From positions 1-58,854 of the forward strand of contig CAYPMK010000004.1 in NCBI GenBank assembly GCA_964411885.1: a stretch of DNA of 58,854 nucleotides, written 5' to 3'. Shown here piece by piece: positions 43,265 to 51,816 of this stretch (its first letter is position 1; each line of letters begins with the position of its first letter). The DNA is from JAKLHL01 sp964411885 (lineage in GTDB: Bacteria; Bdellovibrionota; JAFGOL01). The notes beneath the pieces were generated by a model that was given only the letters and a program-made list of their open reading frames with translations, was not told where the DNA came from and searched no databases. Position numbers and translations under genes: made by a program.

Positions 43265-45608
43265 CCTTTTAGGTGCTCAGGGTAATTATTTTATAACAGG
43301 TACAAAGTTCAACATTATATCCAGCGACTATCGTTTGACCCAAGACATGTTAATTAGTGTTTCTGGTATTAAAGATCGCCAGAGTTATTCAAAGCAAGAT
43401 TTGGACGCTTTATTAAAAAAAGCAGAAGACAAACTTAATGTAGATATTTCTGGCTGGGACTTACTTAAAGATGGTACTTTAGTTGCTGATGTTACCAAGA
43501 AGACTCCAATTAAGAAACTGATCTTTGAAGGTAATAAAACGTTTTCTAGTAGATCGATATTGGAACAAATAGGTTTTAGAGCACAAGGGTCATACTGTGA
43601 GGATGTTTGTGAGTCACTCAAGCAGAGGGTAGAAAAATTCTATTCTGAACAGGGGTTCTTGAGTGCGAAATTCGATCTTAAAAAAACAGAAAATGATAAA
43701 GATGGAGTAGATATAATAATATTAATACAAGAAGGCGAGGCTTCTTTAATAGATTCTTTGAATATTGATGTAGAAGGTTTTGAATCTAATGAAAACATCT
43801 CTAGGGTGCTTGATATAAGAAAAGGCCAAAGGGCTTGCTACACTTGTATACAAGAAGCTATTAAAAGGACAAGGACCTATCTTTATAATAAAGGATATTA
43901 TGCAAGTTCTGTTTACAGGGATTCTGTGCGATTTAGTGCAGATATGAAAAACGTACAAGTTAGTATTGGTGTAAAGACCGGGCCAAAATATAAGATAATT
44001 TTTGATGGAAATAATTTTTTTAGATCTCAAGGACAGTTGAAAGATGCTTTGGATATTTCAGACACCATAGTTGTTACCCCAGATTATTATCCCGTTTTAG
44101 CTAGAAAATTAGAGGACCATTATAAATCTTTTGGTTTTTCTGATGCGACAGTAACAGCAGTAGAATCTTTNNNNNNNNNNNNNNNNNNNNNNNNNNNNNN
44201 NNNNNNNNNNNNNNNNNNNNNNNNNNNNNNNNNNNNNNNNNNNNNNNNNNNNNNNNNNNNNNNNNNNNNNATTAAATGGATGACTGAATATTATAAGGAC
44301 AATGGATATGTTGATTTTTATTTAGACAGGGATAATCTTTTTTCTTACAGTGACGATTATCGTTTTGTTGATGTTAATATTTTTATAAAAGAAGGTAAAC
44401 AACTAAGAATAGGAAGGATATTTATTGATGGGCTTGTAAAGACAAAAGAACGAGTAATAAGCAGGGAATTTAGATTTAAAAAAGACGATGTTATCACACC
44501 TAAAAAGATACAAGATACAGAGAACGCTTTAGCTGGACTTGGCTTTTTAGGGATAGTGTCCGTAGAAGTCCTGCCTTCTAGTGCGTATGGTCAGGAGTAC
44601 AGGGATATACTTGTGTCTGTAGAGGAAAAAAAGGCTGGTACTTATGAAATAGGGGCTGGTTATAGAACAGATGAAGGTCTAAAACTATTTTCTGGTATAA
44701 GTTATGGTAATTTAGGTGGTTGGGGAAGAAGAATATATCTTGATGGTTCTATTTCAAGAAAGTTAGACGATAGTTTTAGATTTGCCGAGTATGATGTACT
44801 TGCAGGTTATTATGAACCGTATTTTCTTAATATACCATTGGACCTTAGACTAGCAGTAGAGGCCACAAAAGATGATTATCCAGATTATGGTCAAAAGAAA
44901 TTAGATACAGCTCTCTATTTTGAGAAAAAAATAGGTGATCATTCTCTTATATTAAGAAATGCATTTGAAAGGATTAACATATTTGAGGCAACAAACCCTG
45001 CTGACGATGCTTCTTATTGGAAGTACTCTATAAGACAGAGTTATAGGTATGATACTAGAGACTCGATATTTAGTCCTACAAGGGGATTTAACTTCTTGGT
45101 ATATGGAGAGTGGGGACATTCTCTTAACACAGCTGTTTCTACCAATTATGCAAAAGTAGAAGAAAGGATGAGTTTTTATGTCCCTCTATTCAATAAGTTC
45201 ACACTTATGTCTTCTTTAGATACTGGTTATGTCAAAGGACTTGGTGGTGACGATGTTCTTTTGAATGATAGGTTTTCTTTAGGAGGTTTTGATAGCATAA
45301 GGGGTTATAGAGAAGGAATAATAGCAGATCTTACTCCATATCTTAATCATCAACAGTATTATAATTTCAGCATAGAGCTTAGACGACTACTTTTTTGGAA
45401 TTTTGTTGCAAGTGTTTTTCACGATATGGGAGCTATATCTTCTGAAGATGCCCAAATACACGGTACCTATTGTTCTGTAGGTGGAGGTATAGGCATAAAG
45501 TTCCCTGTGGGCTCGCTCAGCCTCCAATATGGTTATGTATACAAGAAGGATAAAAGAATACCATTGGACAGAGCAGGAAGGATACATCTTGCAATAGGGA
45601 CTTTCTAG
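43203..45608 (+). CDS. Omp85-family outer membrane protein (TamA/BamA-like) with about six POTRA domains
   Basis: ~801 aa including the gap. Signal peptide MLARINLLMQVLILSLSLSS starting at ATG 43203, which fits better than the earlier ORF start inside tamB. I count six POTRA-like domains before the barrel, one broken by the N run at 44171-44270. The barrel has the Omp85 signature SLGGFDSIRGYREG and ends in Phe. BamA normally has five POTRA and TamA three. Cys pairs occur in POTRA2 (YCEDVCESL) and POTRA3 (RACYTCIQ). Paired with tamB it likely anchors that protein in the outer membrane, but no second Omp85 is in the window to tell BamA from TamA. Confidence 0.85.
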   Translation: MLARINLLMQVLILSLSLSSSLLGAQGNYFITGTKFNIISSDYRLTQDMLISVSGIKDRQSYSKQDLDALLKKAEDKLNVDISGWDLLKDGTLVADVTKKTPIKKLIFEGNKTFSSRSILEQIGFRAQGSYCEDVCESLKQRVEKFYSEQGFLSAKFDLKKTENDKDGVDIIILIQEGEASLIDSLNIDVEGFESNENISRVLDIRKGQRACYTCIQEAIKRTRTYLYNKGYYASSVYRDSVRFSADMKNVQVSIGVKTGPKYKIIFDGNNFFRSQGQLKDALDISDTIVVTPDYYPVLARKLEDHYKSFGFSDATVTAVESXXXXXXXXXXXXXXXXXXXXXXXXXXXXXXXXXXIKWMTEYYKDNGYVDFYLDRDNLFSYSDDYRFVDVNIFIKEGKQLRIGRIFIDGLVKTKERVISREFRFKKDDVITPKKIQDTENALAGLGFLGIVSVEVLPSSAYGQEYRDILVSVEEKKAGTYEIGAGYRTDEGLKLFSGISYGNLGGWGRRIYLDGSISRKLDDSFRFAEYDVLAGYYEPYFLNIPLDLRLAVEATKDDYPDYGQKKLDTALYFEKKIGDHSLILRNAFERINIFEATNPADDASYWKYSIRQSYRYDTRDSIFSPTRGFNFLVYGEWGHSLNTAVSTNYAKVEERMSFYVPLFNKFTLMSSLDTGYVKGLGGDDVLLNDRFSLGGFDSIRGYREGIIADLTPYLNHQQYYNFSIELRRLLFWNFVASVFHDMGAISSEDAQIHGTYCSVGGGIGIKFPVGSLSLQYGYVYKKDKRIPLDRAGRIHLAIGTF
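44171..44270. other. Scaffold gap, 100 N, inside the Omp85 gene
   Basis: No overlapping flanks here. The sequence missing is the end of POTRA4 and the start of POTRA5; a typical POTRA would need about 45-55 residues, so the real gap is probably 130-170 bases. Confidence 0.8.
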
Positions 45609-45611
45609 TTA

Positions 45612-46625
45612 ATGAAGTTAAGCAAGATAAATATACCAGAAGAACTTATAGCTATGTATCCCTCTAGCGAGAGGGATGCTTGCAAACTTTTGTGTATAGA
45701 TGTTAAAACTAATTCAATAGAACATTTCGTATTTAAAGACGTGGTAGATCTTTTTTCTAAGAATGATCTTCTGGTTTTTAATGATACTAAAGTTATAAAA
45801 GCAAGGCTGTTTGCTAAAAAACCAAGTGGTGGAAAAGCAGAGCTACTTCTTCTTAAAGAAAAAAATGAAAATGTTTGGGAATGCCTTGTAAAAGGAAAGA
45901 ACATAAAAAAAGGCACAAAACTTTTTCTTGAAACTACAAACATTGAGGTGGAGATAGTAGACGTAAATGAGATTAAATATGAGGTTGAGTTTCCTTCATT
46001 CATGAACGTTCATGATATTCTAGAGAGTTCTGGTAACATTCCTTTACCACCGTACATAAAAAGACAAGCACAAGACCTTGATAATGAAATGTATCAAACC
46101 GTGTTTGCAAAGAACAAAGGTTCTGTAGCGGCCCCAACCGCGTCGCTACATTTTACAGAGGCTCTTATAGAAAAGATAAGGGATAAAGGTGTTGATATAG
46201 GTTTTTTGACCTTACATGTTGGGTATGGGACTTTTAGTCCTGTAAAAGACCCTGATACACATATAATGCATGAGGAATATTTTTCTATTAATAAAGAACT
46301 CCACGACAAGATTTGTGCATGCAAGGCTCGTTCTGGAAAGATATGGGCTGTAGGGACAACTGTAGTTAGGGCATTAGAATCTGCTTTTGACGAGGAACTT
46401 AAAATTAAGTTATATTCAGGTGGTACTAGACTTTTTATAAGACCACCCTACAGGTTTAAGGTCGTAGACAGATTAATAACCAATTTTCATCATCCTTCAA
46501 CCAGTCTGATGTACCTTGTTTCTGCCTTTGCTGGAGAGGATATTATACATAGTGCATACAAAGAGGCTGTGAGCAGACATTACAAACTCCTTTCTTACGG
46601 CGATGCTATGCTTATTATCCGCTAG
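45612..46625 (+). CDS. queA: tRNA ribosyltransferase-isomerase QueA
   Basis: 337-aa SAM-dependent enzyme forming epoxyqueuosine in tRNA. LLVFNDTKVIKARLFA, AAPTASLHFT and FLTLHVGYGTFSPV are signatures. Start follows the Omp85 stop by 3 bases; it closes the long + strand operon before the 33-base gap to ugd. Confidence 0.95.
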   Translation: MKLSKINIPEELIAMYPSSERDACKLLCIDVKTNSIEHFVFKDVVDLFSKNDLLVFNDTKVIKARLFAKKPSGGKAELLLLKEKNENVWECLVKGKNIKKGTKLFLETTNIEVEIVDVNEIKYEVEFPSFMNVHDILESSGNIPLPPYIKRQAQDLDNEMYQTVFAKNKGSVAAPTASLHFTEALIEKIRDKGVDIGFLTLHVGYGTFSPVKDPDTHIMHEEYFSINKELHDKICACKARSGKIWAVGTTVVRALESAFDEELKIKLYSGGTRLFIRPPYRFKVVDRLITNFHHPSTSLMYLVSAFAGEDIIHSAYKEAVSRHYKLLSYGDAMLIIR

Positions 46626-46658
46626 ACTTTTTATTGCTGATAAAATAATCTCTTTAAC

Positions 46659-47966
46659 ATGAACATAGTAGTAATAGGTACTGGATATGTTGGTCTTGTC
46701 GCAGGAACTTGTTTTGCAGAAACAGGTAATGATGTAGTTTGTATAGATATAGACGAAAAGAAACTTGAAAAATTGAGAATAGGGGACCCAATAATATACG
46801 AACCGGGTCTTGAAACACTGTTAAAGAAGAACATAAGGTCTAGAAGGATAAGATTTTCTGGTGAAGCAAAGGATCATGTTCCTGATGCAGATGCTATATT
46901 TATGGCTGTTGGTACTCCAACTGGTGAGGATGGATCTGCTGATGTAAGTCATCTTATGTCTGCAGTTGAGAGCGTTGTTCCTTATCTTTCTGGCTATACA
47001 TTAATAGTTAATAAATGTACTGCACCAGTAGGCACGGCCTCTAATATAAAGAAATATATACATGATAATATTAAGAACGGTGCTGAGTTCGATGTTGCAT
47101 CAAATCCTGAATTCCTTAAAGAAGGAGTTGCTGTTCAAGATTTCCTTTATCCAGACAGGGTTGTCGTTGGTGTTGATAGTGTAAGAGCAGAAAAAATACT
47201 AAGGGAACTTTATGAGCCATTTTTAAGAAGTGGGAATCCAATACATGTTATGGATGTAAGATCTGCAGAGCTTACTAAGTATGCCTGCAATAGTTTTTTA
47301 GCGACTAAAATATCTTTTATAAATGATATTTCTATACTATGCGAAAAACTTGGTGCAGATATTAATTCTGTAAGGCATGCAATGTCTAGTGACCCAAGAA
47401 TAGGCAAAACTTTTCTTTATCCCGGCGTTGGTTATGGCGGCTCTTGTTTTCCAAAAGATGTAAAGGCCATTATTAGTACTGCCAATGGAGTGAATGAAAA
47501 CCTTTCAATAGTGAGGGCAGCAGAAGAGATAAATGACCTTCAAAAAAAGAGGTTTGTAGAGAAGGTACTTAAATATTTTAATAATGATGTTAATGAAAAA
47601 GTAATTGCAGTTTGGGGACTTGCTTTTAAACCACAAACAGATGATGTTAGGGAAGCACCTGCTTTGGATATAATATCTGCGCTTGCCAAGAAGGGTGCAA
47701 TTGTACACGCCAGCGATCCTGTTGCTATTGATAATGCAAGGATATTCATTAAAGAGGATGTTAAATATTTTACAGATCATATAGAGGCTGTTGATGGTGC
47801 TGATGCTTTATTGATATTAACAGAATGGAACGAATACAGAACCTTTGATCCTAAGAAACTTAAGAAACATTTTAACGGCAAAGTAGTATTTGACGGAAGG
47901 AACATATGGAATCCTGAGCATATAAAACAATATGGTTATGATTATTTTGGTGTGGGGAGAAGATGA
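46659..47966 (+). CDS. ugd: UDP-glucose 6-dehydrogenase
   Basis: 435-aa NAD-dependent enzyme oxidising UDP-glucose to UDP-glucuronate. Rossmann GTGYVG (7-12), FMAVGTPTGEDGSADVSHL, SNPEFLKEG and the catalytic GGSCFPKD (Cys263) are present. No Shine-Dalgarno precedes the ATG; a TAAAAT hexamer lies 12 bases upstream, so the leader may be very short. It feeds the decarboxylase that follows. Confidence 0.95.
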   Translation: MNIVVIGTGYVGLVAGTCFAETGNDVVCIDIDEKKLEKLRIGDPIIYEPGLETLLKKNIRSRRIRFSGEAKDHVPDADAIFMAVGTPTGEDGSADVSHLMSAVESVVPYLSGYTLIVNKCTAPVGTASNIKKYIHDNIKNGAEFDVASNPEFLKEGVAVQDFLYPDRVVVGVDSVRAEKILRELYEPFLRSGNPIHVMDVRSAELTKYACNSFLATKISFINDISILCEKLGADINSVRHAMSSDPRIGKTFLYPGVGYGGSCFPKDVKAIISTANGVNENLSIVRAAEEINDLQKKRFVEKVLKYFNNDVNEKVIAVWGLAFKPQTDDVREAPALDIISALAKKGAIVHASDPVAIDNARIFIKEDVKYFTDHIEAVDGADALLILTEWNEYRTFDPKKLKKHFNGKVVFDGRNIWNPEHIKQYGYDYFGVGRR

Positions 47967-48916
47967 AAAGAGTAATAGTAGCTGGCGGAGCAGGTTTTAT
48001 AGGGTCACACCTTTGTGACACCATAATAAATAACGGTGATCAAGTCATTTGCTTAGACAATTTAATTACAGGCTCTAAGGACAACATAGTTCACCTTCTT
48101 AGTAATCCAAGATTTGATTACACAGAGGTTGATGTAACGAGTGTTAATATTTTAAAACTTATCAAAGATAAATATGATCATATAGACGAGATATATGATC
48201 TTGCTAGTCCTGCAAGTCCGGTAGATTATATATTGTACCCGATCGAGACACTGACAGTGGGATCTTTTGGTGCAAAGAATCTTTTGGACCTTGCTTTGCA
48301 TTATGGGTCTAGGATATTAATGGCTTCAACTAGCGAGGTATATGGAGATCCTCTTGAACATCCACAAAAAGAAGAGTATTGGGGTAATGTTAACCCAATA
48401 GGTATTAGAAGCTGCTATGATGAATCAAAACGTTTTATGGAAGCTATAACAGCTGCTTATATTAGAAAGTATGGATTAAATGCAAAGATAGCAAGAATCT
48501 TTAATACCTATGGTCCAAGGATGCGTCTTAATGACGGACGGGTGGTACCTAATTTTATATCCCAAGCTCTTAATAATGAGGATATAACAGTTTATGGTGA
48601 TGGTTCACAAACTAGGTCTTTTTGTTATGTGTCTGACCTTGTGAACGGTTTGATCTTGCTTATGTCAAGTGATGTGAATACTCCTGTTAATCTTGGTAAT
48701 CCTGATGAAAGAAGTGTGATGGATTTTGCAAAGGATATAGTTGGAATGTTACCGACCAAAAGCAAAATAATTACTACAGAGCTACCAAAGGACGATCCAC
48801 AAAGAAGAAAACCAGATATAACTAAGGCAAAAAAACATTTATCTTGGTCCCCTAAAGTTGGATTTAAAGAAGGTATGCAACTTACTATAGAGTATTTTAG
48901 AAAGAGAGTTAGATGA
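47963..48916 (+). CDS. uxs: UDP-glucuronate decarboxylase (UDP-xylose synthase)
   Basis: 317-aa extended SDR. GGAGFIGS NAD motif at the N-terminus, Ser/Thr in MASTSEVYG, YDESK catalytic Tyr-x3-Lys near residue 150 and NTYGPRMRLNDGRVVPNF, the UXS hallmark. Overlaps ugd by 4 bases. Together they make UDP-xylose for cell-surface polysaccharide. Confidence 0.92.
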   Translation: MKRVIVAGGAGFIGSHLCDTIINNGDQVICLDNLITGSKDNIVHLLSNPRFDYTEVDVTSVNILKLIKDKYDHIDEIYDLASPASPVDYILYPIETLTVGSFGAKNLLDLALHYGSRILMASTSEVYGDPLEHPQKEEYWGNVNPIGIRSCYDESKRFMEAITAAYIRKYGLNAKIARIFNTYGPRMRLNDGRVVPNFISQALNNEDITVYGDGSQTRSFCYVSDLVNGLILLMSSDVNTPVNLGNPDERSVMDFAKDIVGMLPTKSKIITTELPKDDPQRRKPDITKAKKHLSWSPKVGFKEGMQLTIEYFRKRVR

Positions 48917-49617
48917 AAAGAGGATGTAGTTTTATTCTTAAGCTAGTTTCTGTTTTTATATTGTTCAGTAGTACTAGTTATGCCCTTGAATATGGCTTTT
49001 CAGCTGGATTTGGTCTTTCTTACATAAATTCCAAGGGACTAAACAAGGTTACAGAGGGACTTGATAGTGGCTATGTTACTTCTTTTGGTAAGATAAATTT
49101 TCCTCTTAACTTTGAAGGGGATTTCTTTATTGGTTTTGGTAATTCAAGTCTTGGCCTAGGGCTAGGCTATGAATTTACTTCTAGGAATTCATATTCAGAT
49201 GTTTACAAAATAACCCAAGATCTGTCTTATAAAAGTATTCCTATATTTCTTAAATATCGTTACTTATATTTTGAGAATAATAGATTTAGCATGGCTTTAG
49301 GTGGTAGTGCAGGGATTTTGTATTCAAAGCTTTCTATGAGTACTCGACCAAGCCCACAGGACAGTGATGTTTACGGCATGAAGGCTTGGGGTGCTGTTAT
49401 TACGGCAGAAAACAACTTTTACTATGCTGTTTCAAATAACATAAGATTTTTCAGCACCGTAGGTCTTAGATATGCAAAGACGGGTTCTTTTTCTTATACC
49501 TCAGATACAGCAAAGCATAGCTCTGGTGAAAAAGTTCAGTTTTCTGACGGCTCAAACTTGACATTAAATCTTACAGGCTTAAAATTCCTTATAGGGATTA
49601 TGATGAATTGGAGTTAA
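48913..49617 (+). CDS. Outer membrane beta-barrel protein
   Basis: 234 aa. Signal peptide ending ...SSTSYA-LEYGFS, then alternating aromatic/glycine strands (YGFSAGFGLSY, GLGLGYEFTS, KFLIGIMMNW) typical of a small 8-10 stranded barrel ending in an aromatic-x strand. Overlaps uxs by 4 bases. It is similar in length and style to the next gene, probably a tandem duplicate, and may be specific to the polysaccharide pathway. Function unknown. Confidence 0.7.
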   Translation: MKRGCSFILKLVSVFILFSSTSYALEYGFSAGFGLSYINSKGLNKVTEGLDSGYVTSFGKINFPLNFEGDFFIGFGNSSLGLGLGYEFTSRNSYSDVYKITQDLSYKSIPIFLKYRYLYFENNRFSMALGGSAGILYSKLSMSTRPSPQDSDVYGMKAWGAVITAENNFYYAVSNNIRFFSTVGLRYAKTGSFSYTSDTAKHSSGEKVQFSDGSNLTLNLTGLKFLIGIMMNWS

Positions 49618-49619
49618 AC

Positions 49620-50594
49620 ATGAAAAAAACCTTTATTCTTGTATTATTCTTTATTAGTTTGTTCAGTGTTCATGCTAGAGGTACTTCTCAAGCAGTNNNN
49701 NNNNNNNNNNNNNNNNNNNNNNNNNNNNNNNNNNNNNNNNNNNNNNNNNNNNNNNNNNNNNNNNNNNNNNNNNNNNNNNNNNNNNNNNNNNNNNNNAAGT
49801 ATTATGAGTTCAATACTTCTTATAGTGCGTTCTCTATAGGACCAGCTTTTTACTATACAATATATAATAGTGGCAAATTAGCTTTAGACGCTGGTCTTGG
49901 TATATTGTATGCTATGAAGGTTAGATATCTAGAGGATATTACTTATGGTAATTCTGCTTCAGATCCAAACCTTAACAAGGCCCCATATTTGCATCAATAT
50001 GATGCTTCTGGAAGTGGTTTTGGATTCTTGTTTAATGTATCAGCGGCGTATTATCTTACTAACTATATGGGCATAGGGCTTGATGTTGGTTATAGATATT
50101 TGAAATGTGGTTCTTTAACAGATGCAAACGGAACAACAGTTCCATTTGAGTTCCCAAATGGTTCTACAGATAGTCCTCCTACAAACATGTCAGTTAGTTT
50201 TTCTGGGATATATTTTGGCTTATCATTGAAATTTGATATTAACCTAGACAGTTCCTCTGATACTGAAAAAGTATCATCAGAAACCAAAGATGAAGCAAAA
50301 GATAAATGGAATACAGAGCCTCAAGCAGAAGAATTTAATACTAGTTGGGATTCAGCACCAGTGACACCTGTACAGAGTGGACCAAGTATAGATGAATTGA
50401 AGGATGTTAAGAAACAGATCCAAAGGAAATGGAACGCAATGCAGGAAAGCAAAACTCCAGAAGCTCAAACTAGAGCAGAAAGATATAGAAAGCTCTATGA
50501 TATAACAAATAAACTAGAAAAAGATTGGGGACAATTTACTCCAGATTCCAGAAGGGATAAGTTGGATAAAATAAAAACGATACTTTCTAGGTAA
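49620..50594 (+). CDS. Outer membrane beta-barrel protein with helical C-terminal tail (contains gap)
   Basis: Signal peptide MKKTFILVLFFISLFSVHA, then a 100-N gap (49697-49796) right after the mature N-terminus, then barrel-like strands (YSAFSIGPAFYYTIY, MGIGLDVGYRYLK, MSVSFSGIYFGLSLKFDI) and from residue ~220 a charged, helical ~100-residue tail rich in Lys/Asp/Glu. ATG 49620 has GGAG 6 bases upstream. The gap may hide more than 100 bases, so length and unity of the gene are uncertain. Confidence 0.6.
   Translation: MKKTFILVLFFISLFSVHARGTSQAXXXXXXXXXXXXXXXXXXXXXXXXXXXXXXXXXXKYYEFNTSYSAFSIGPAFYYTIYNSGKLALDAGLGILYAMKVRYLEDITYGNSASDPNLNKAPYLHQYDASGSGFGFLFNVSAAYYLTNYMGIGLDVGYRYLKCGSLTDANGTTVPFEFPNGSTDSPPTNMSVSFSGIYFGLSLKFDINLDSSSDTEKVSSETKDEAKDKWNTEPQAEEFNTSWDSAPVTPVQSGPSIDELKDVKKQIQRKWNAMQESKTPEAQTRAERYRKLYDITNKLEKDWGQFTPDSRRDKLDKIKTILSR
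49697..49796. other. Scaffold gap, 100 N, inside an outer-membrane barrel gene
   Basis: Non-overlapping flanks; true length unknown. Confidence 0.85.
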
Positions 50595-50603
50595 GGAATT
50601 AGA

Positions 50604-51172
50604 ATGAGTTTTTCTGTACTTAAGGTATTTATATCGGTGTTCACCATTATGGGTCCTTTTACAGTGTTACCGGTATTTATAACTATGACAGATGGAATGA
50701 GCCAGTCTCAAAGGAACCATGTGGCTAGGAAAGCCATGTTGGTTTCTAGTGCTATACTTATTATGGCTACTGTAGCTGGAGAAGAAATATTCTATTGGCT
50801 AGGAATAAGCATTTCTTCTTTTAGGATAGCTGGCGGCATTTTGGTGCTTTTGATGGGCATAAACATGTTGCACGCTAAAAGAAGTTCTGTTAGGGCTACA
50901 GATTCAGAATTAGAAGAAGCCAAGGTTAGAGAGGATATTTATGTTTTCCCGCTTGGTACTCCACTAATAGCTGGACCGGGAGCAATAAGTACAGTCGTTC
51001 TTTTTTCTACAGGGCACAGAAACTTTACTACTATATTAACTGTAGTATTATCTGTGTTAGTATCAGCCACTATATTCTACTTTATGTTAAGATATTCAAG
51101 ATACATATACAAAGTTCTCGGAGAGACCGGTAATAACATAATTATGAGATTAATGGGGCTGGTCTTATCAGC
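50604..51172 (+). CDS. MarC-family membrane protein (3' end lost in gap)
   Basis: 189 residues before the gap, of a family usually ~210-220 aa. MarC-like start SVLKVFISVFTIMGPFTVLPVFITM, IAGGILVLLMGINML and PLGTPLIAGPGAIST are clear; at least five membrane segments. Function of MarC proteins is not established. The frame continues by chance through the Ns into the dgt fragment, which is a false fusion. ATG is preceded by AGGAATTAGA. Confidence 0.85.
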
Positions 51173-51272
51173 NNNNNNNNNNNNNNNNNNNNNNNNNNNN
51201 NNNNNNNNNNNNNNNNNNNNNNNNNNNNNNNNNNNNNNNNNNNNNNNNNNNNNNNNNNNNNNNNNNNNNNNN
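51173..51272. other. Scaffold gap, 100 N, between marC and dgt
   Basis: From family lengths, ~30 residues of MarC and ~270 residues of the dGTPase are missing, so the real gap is likely around 0.9 kb or more. Confidence 0.85.
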
Positions 51273-51614
51273 TACGACGTTATATCCTCTACATCTGAGA
51301 TGATGGAAAAAGATTTTAAAGATTCTGTTAAGAGGATCTACATGAGCGAAGATGTAATGAATGTAATTACAGAACTCAGATCTTTTTTGTTCAGCAGGGT
51401 CTATGAGAATGAAAAGATCATGTCAGATTATCAAAAAGTATATAGGATATGTTCAGATCTTTTTGAATTCTTTACAAGGAACACAGACGTTCTTTCTGTA
51501 CGGATGCAATTAAAGGAAATGTATGATACTCCTGAACGAATGGCTGTGGATTACATTTCTGGAATGACAGATAAATTTGCATTTGATCTTTATGATGAAC
51601 TATTTGGAGGTTGA
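51273..51614 (+). CDS. C-terminal fragment of a dGTPase-like phosphohydrolase
   Basis: 113 residues beginning YDVISSTSEM and ending with the family's C-terminal motif VDYISGMTDKFAFDLYDELF (typically DYIAGMTDRYA). This is the end of a deoxyguanosinetriphosphate triphosphohydrolase-like (Dgt) protein; the catalytic HD domain lies in the gap. The family hydrolyses dNTPs to nucleoside and triphosphate. Confidence 0.8.
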   Translation, partial: YDVISSTSEMMEKDFKDSVKRIYMSEDVMNVITELRSFLFSRVYENEKIMSDYQKVYRICSDLFEFFTRNTDVLSVRMQLKEMYDTPERMAVDYISGMTDKFAFDLYDELFGG

Positions 51615-51622
51615 TAACAACA

Positions 51623-51739
51623 ATGAATATGAAACAAGATTGGTCTTTGTTTGATAGACCATTTCCTTTTTTAGTTGTGCTTATATCAGCGAACGTCTTG
51701 ATGATATTGCTTTTGAGGGTCTTGTTCCTCGTTATTTAA
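51623..51739 (+). CDS. 38-aa single-membrane-segment peptide
   Basis: ATG..TAA of 38 codons, below the usual size cut-off. Starts MNMKQDWSLFDRPFPF, then a hydrophobic helix (residues ~16-38, LVVLISANVLMILLLR...). GGAGGT lies 12 bases upstream within the dgt stop region, so it could be coupled. The next promoter starts 8 bases after it. Plausible small membrane protein; no homologue recognised. Confidence 0.5.
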   Translation: MNMKQDWSLFDRPFPFLVVLISANVLMILLLRVLFLVI

Positions 51740-51746
51740 TTATTTT

Positions 51747-51774
51747 TTGACTTTTTACAGTATGGTAATAATAT
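51747..51774 (+). promoter_or_regulatory. Promoter of the DsbA-like lipoprotein gene
   Basis: TTGACT (51747-51752), 16 bases, TAATAT (51769-51774), 42 bases before the TTG start. Confidence 0.55.
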
Positions 51775-51816
51775 TAACACGTCTTATTAAAGAGTCTCTA
51801 TAGGGAGGTATGGAAA

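Noticed and set aside
50604..51614. A single 336-aa ORF running through the Ns
   Set aside because: The two halves belong to different families (MarC and Dgt); the frame continues only because unknown bases are read as open.
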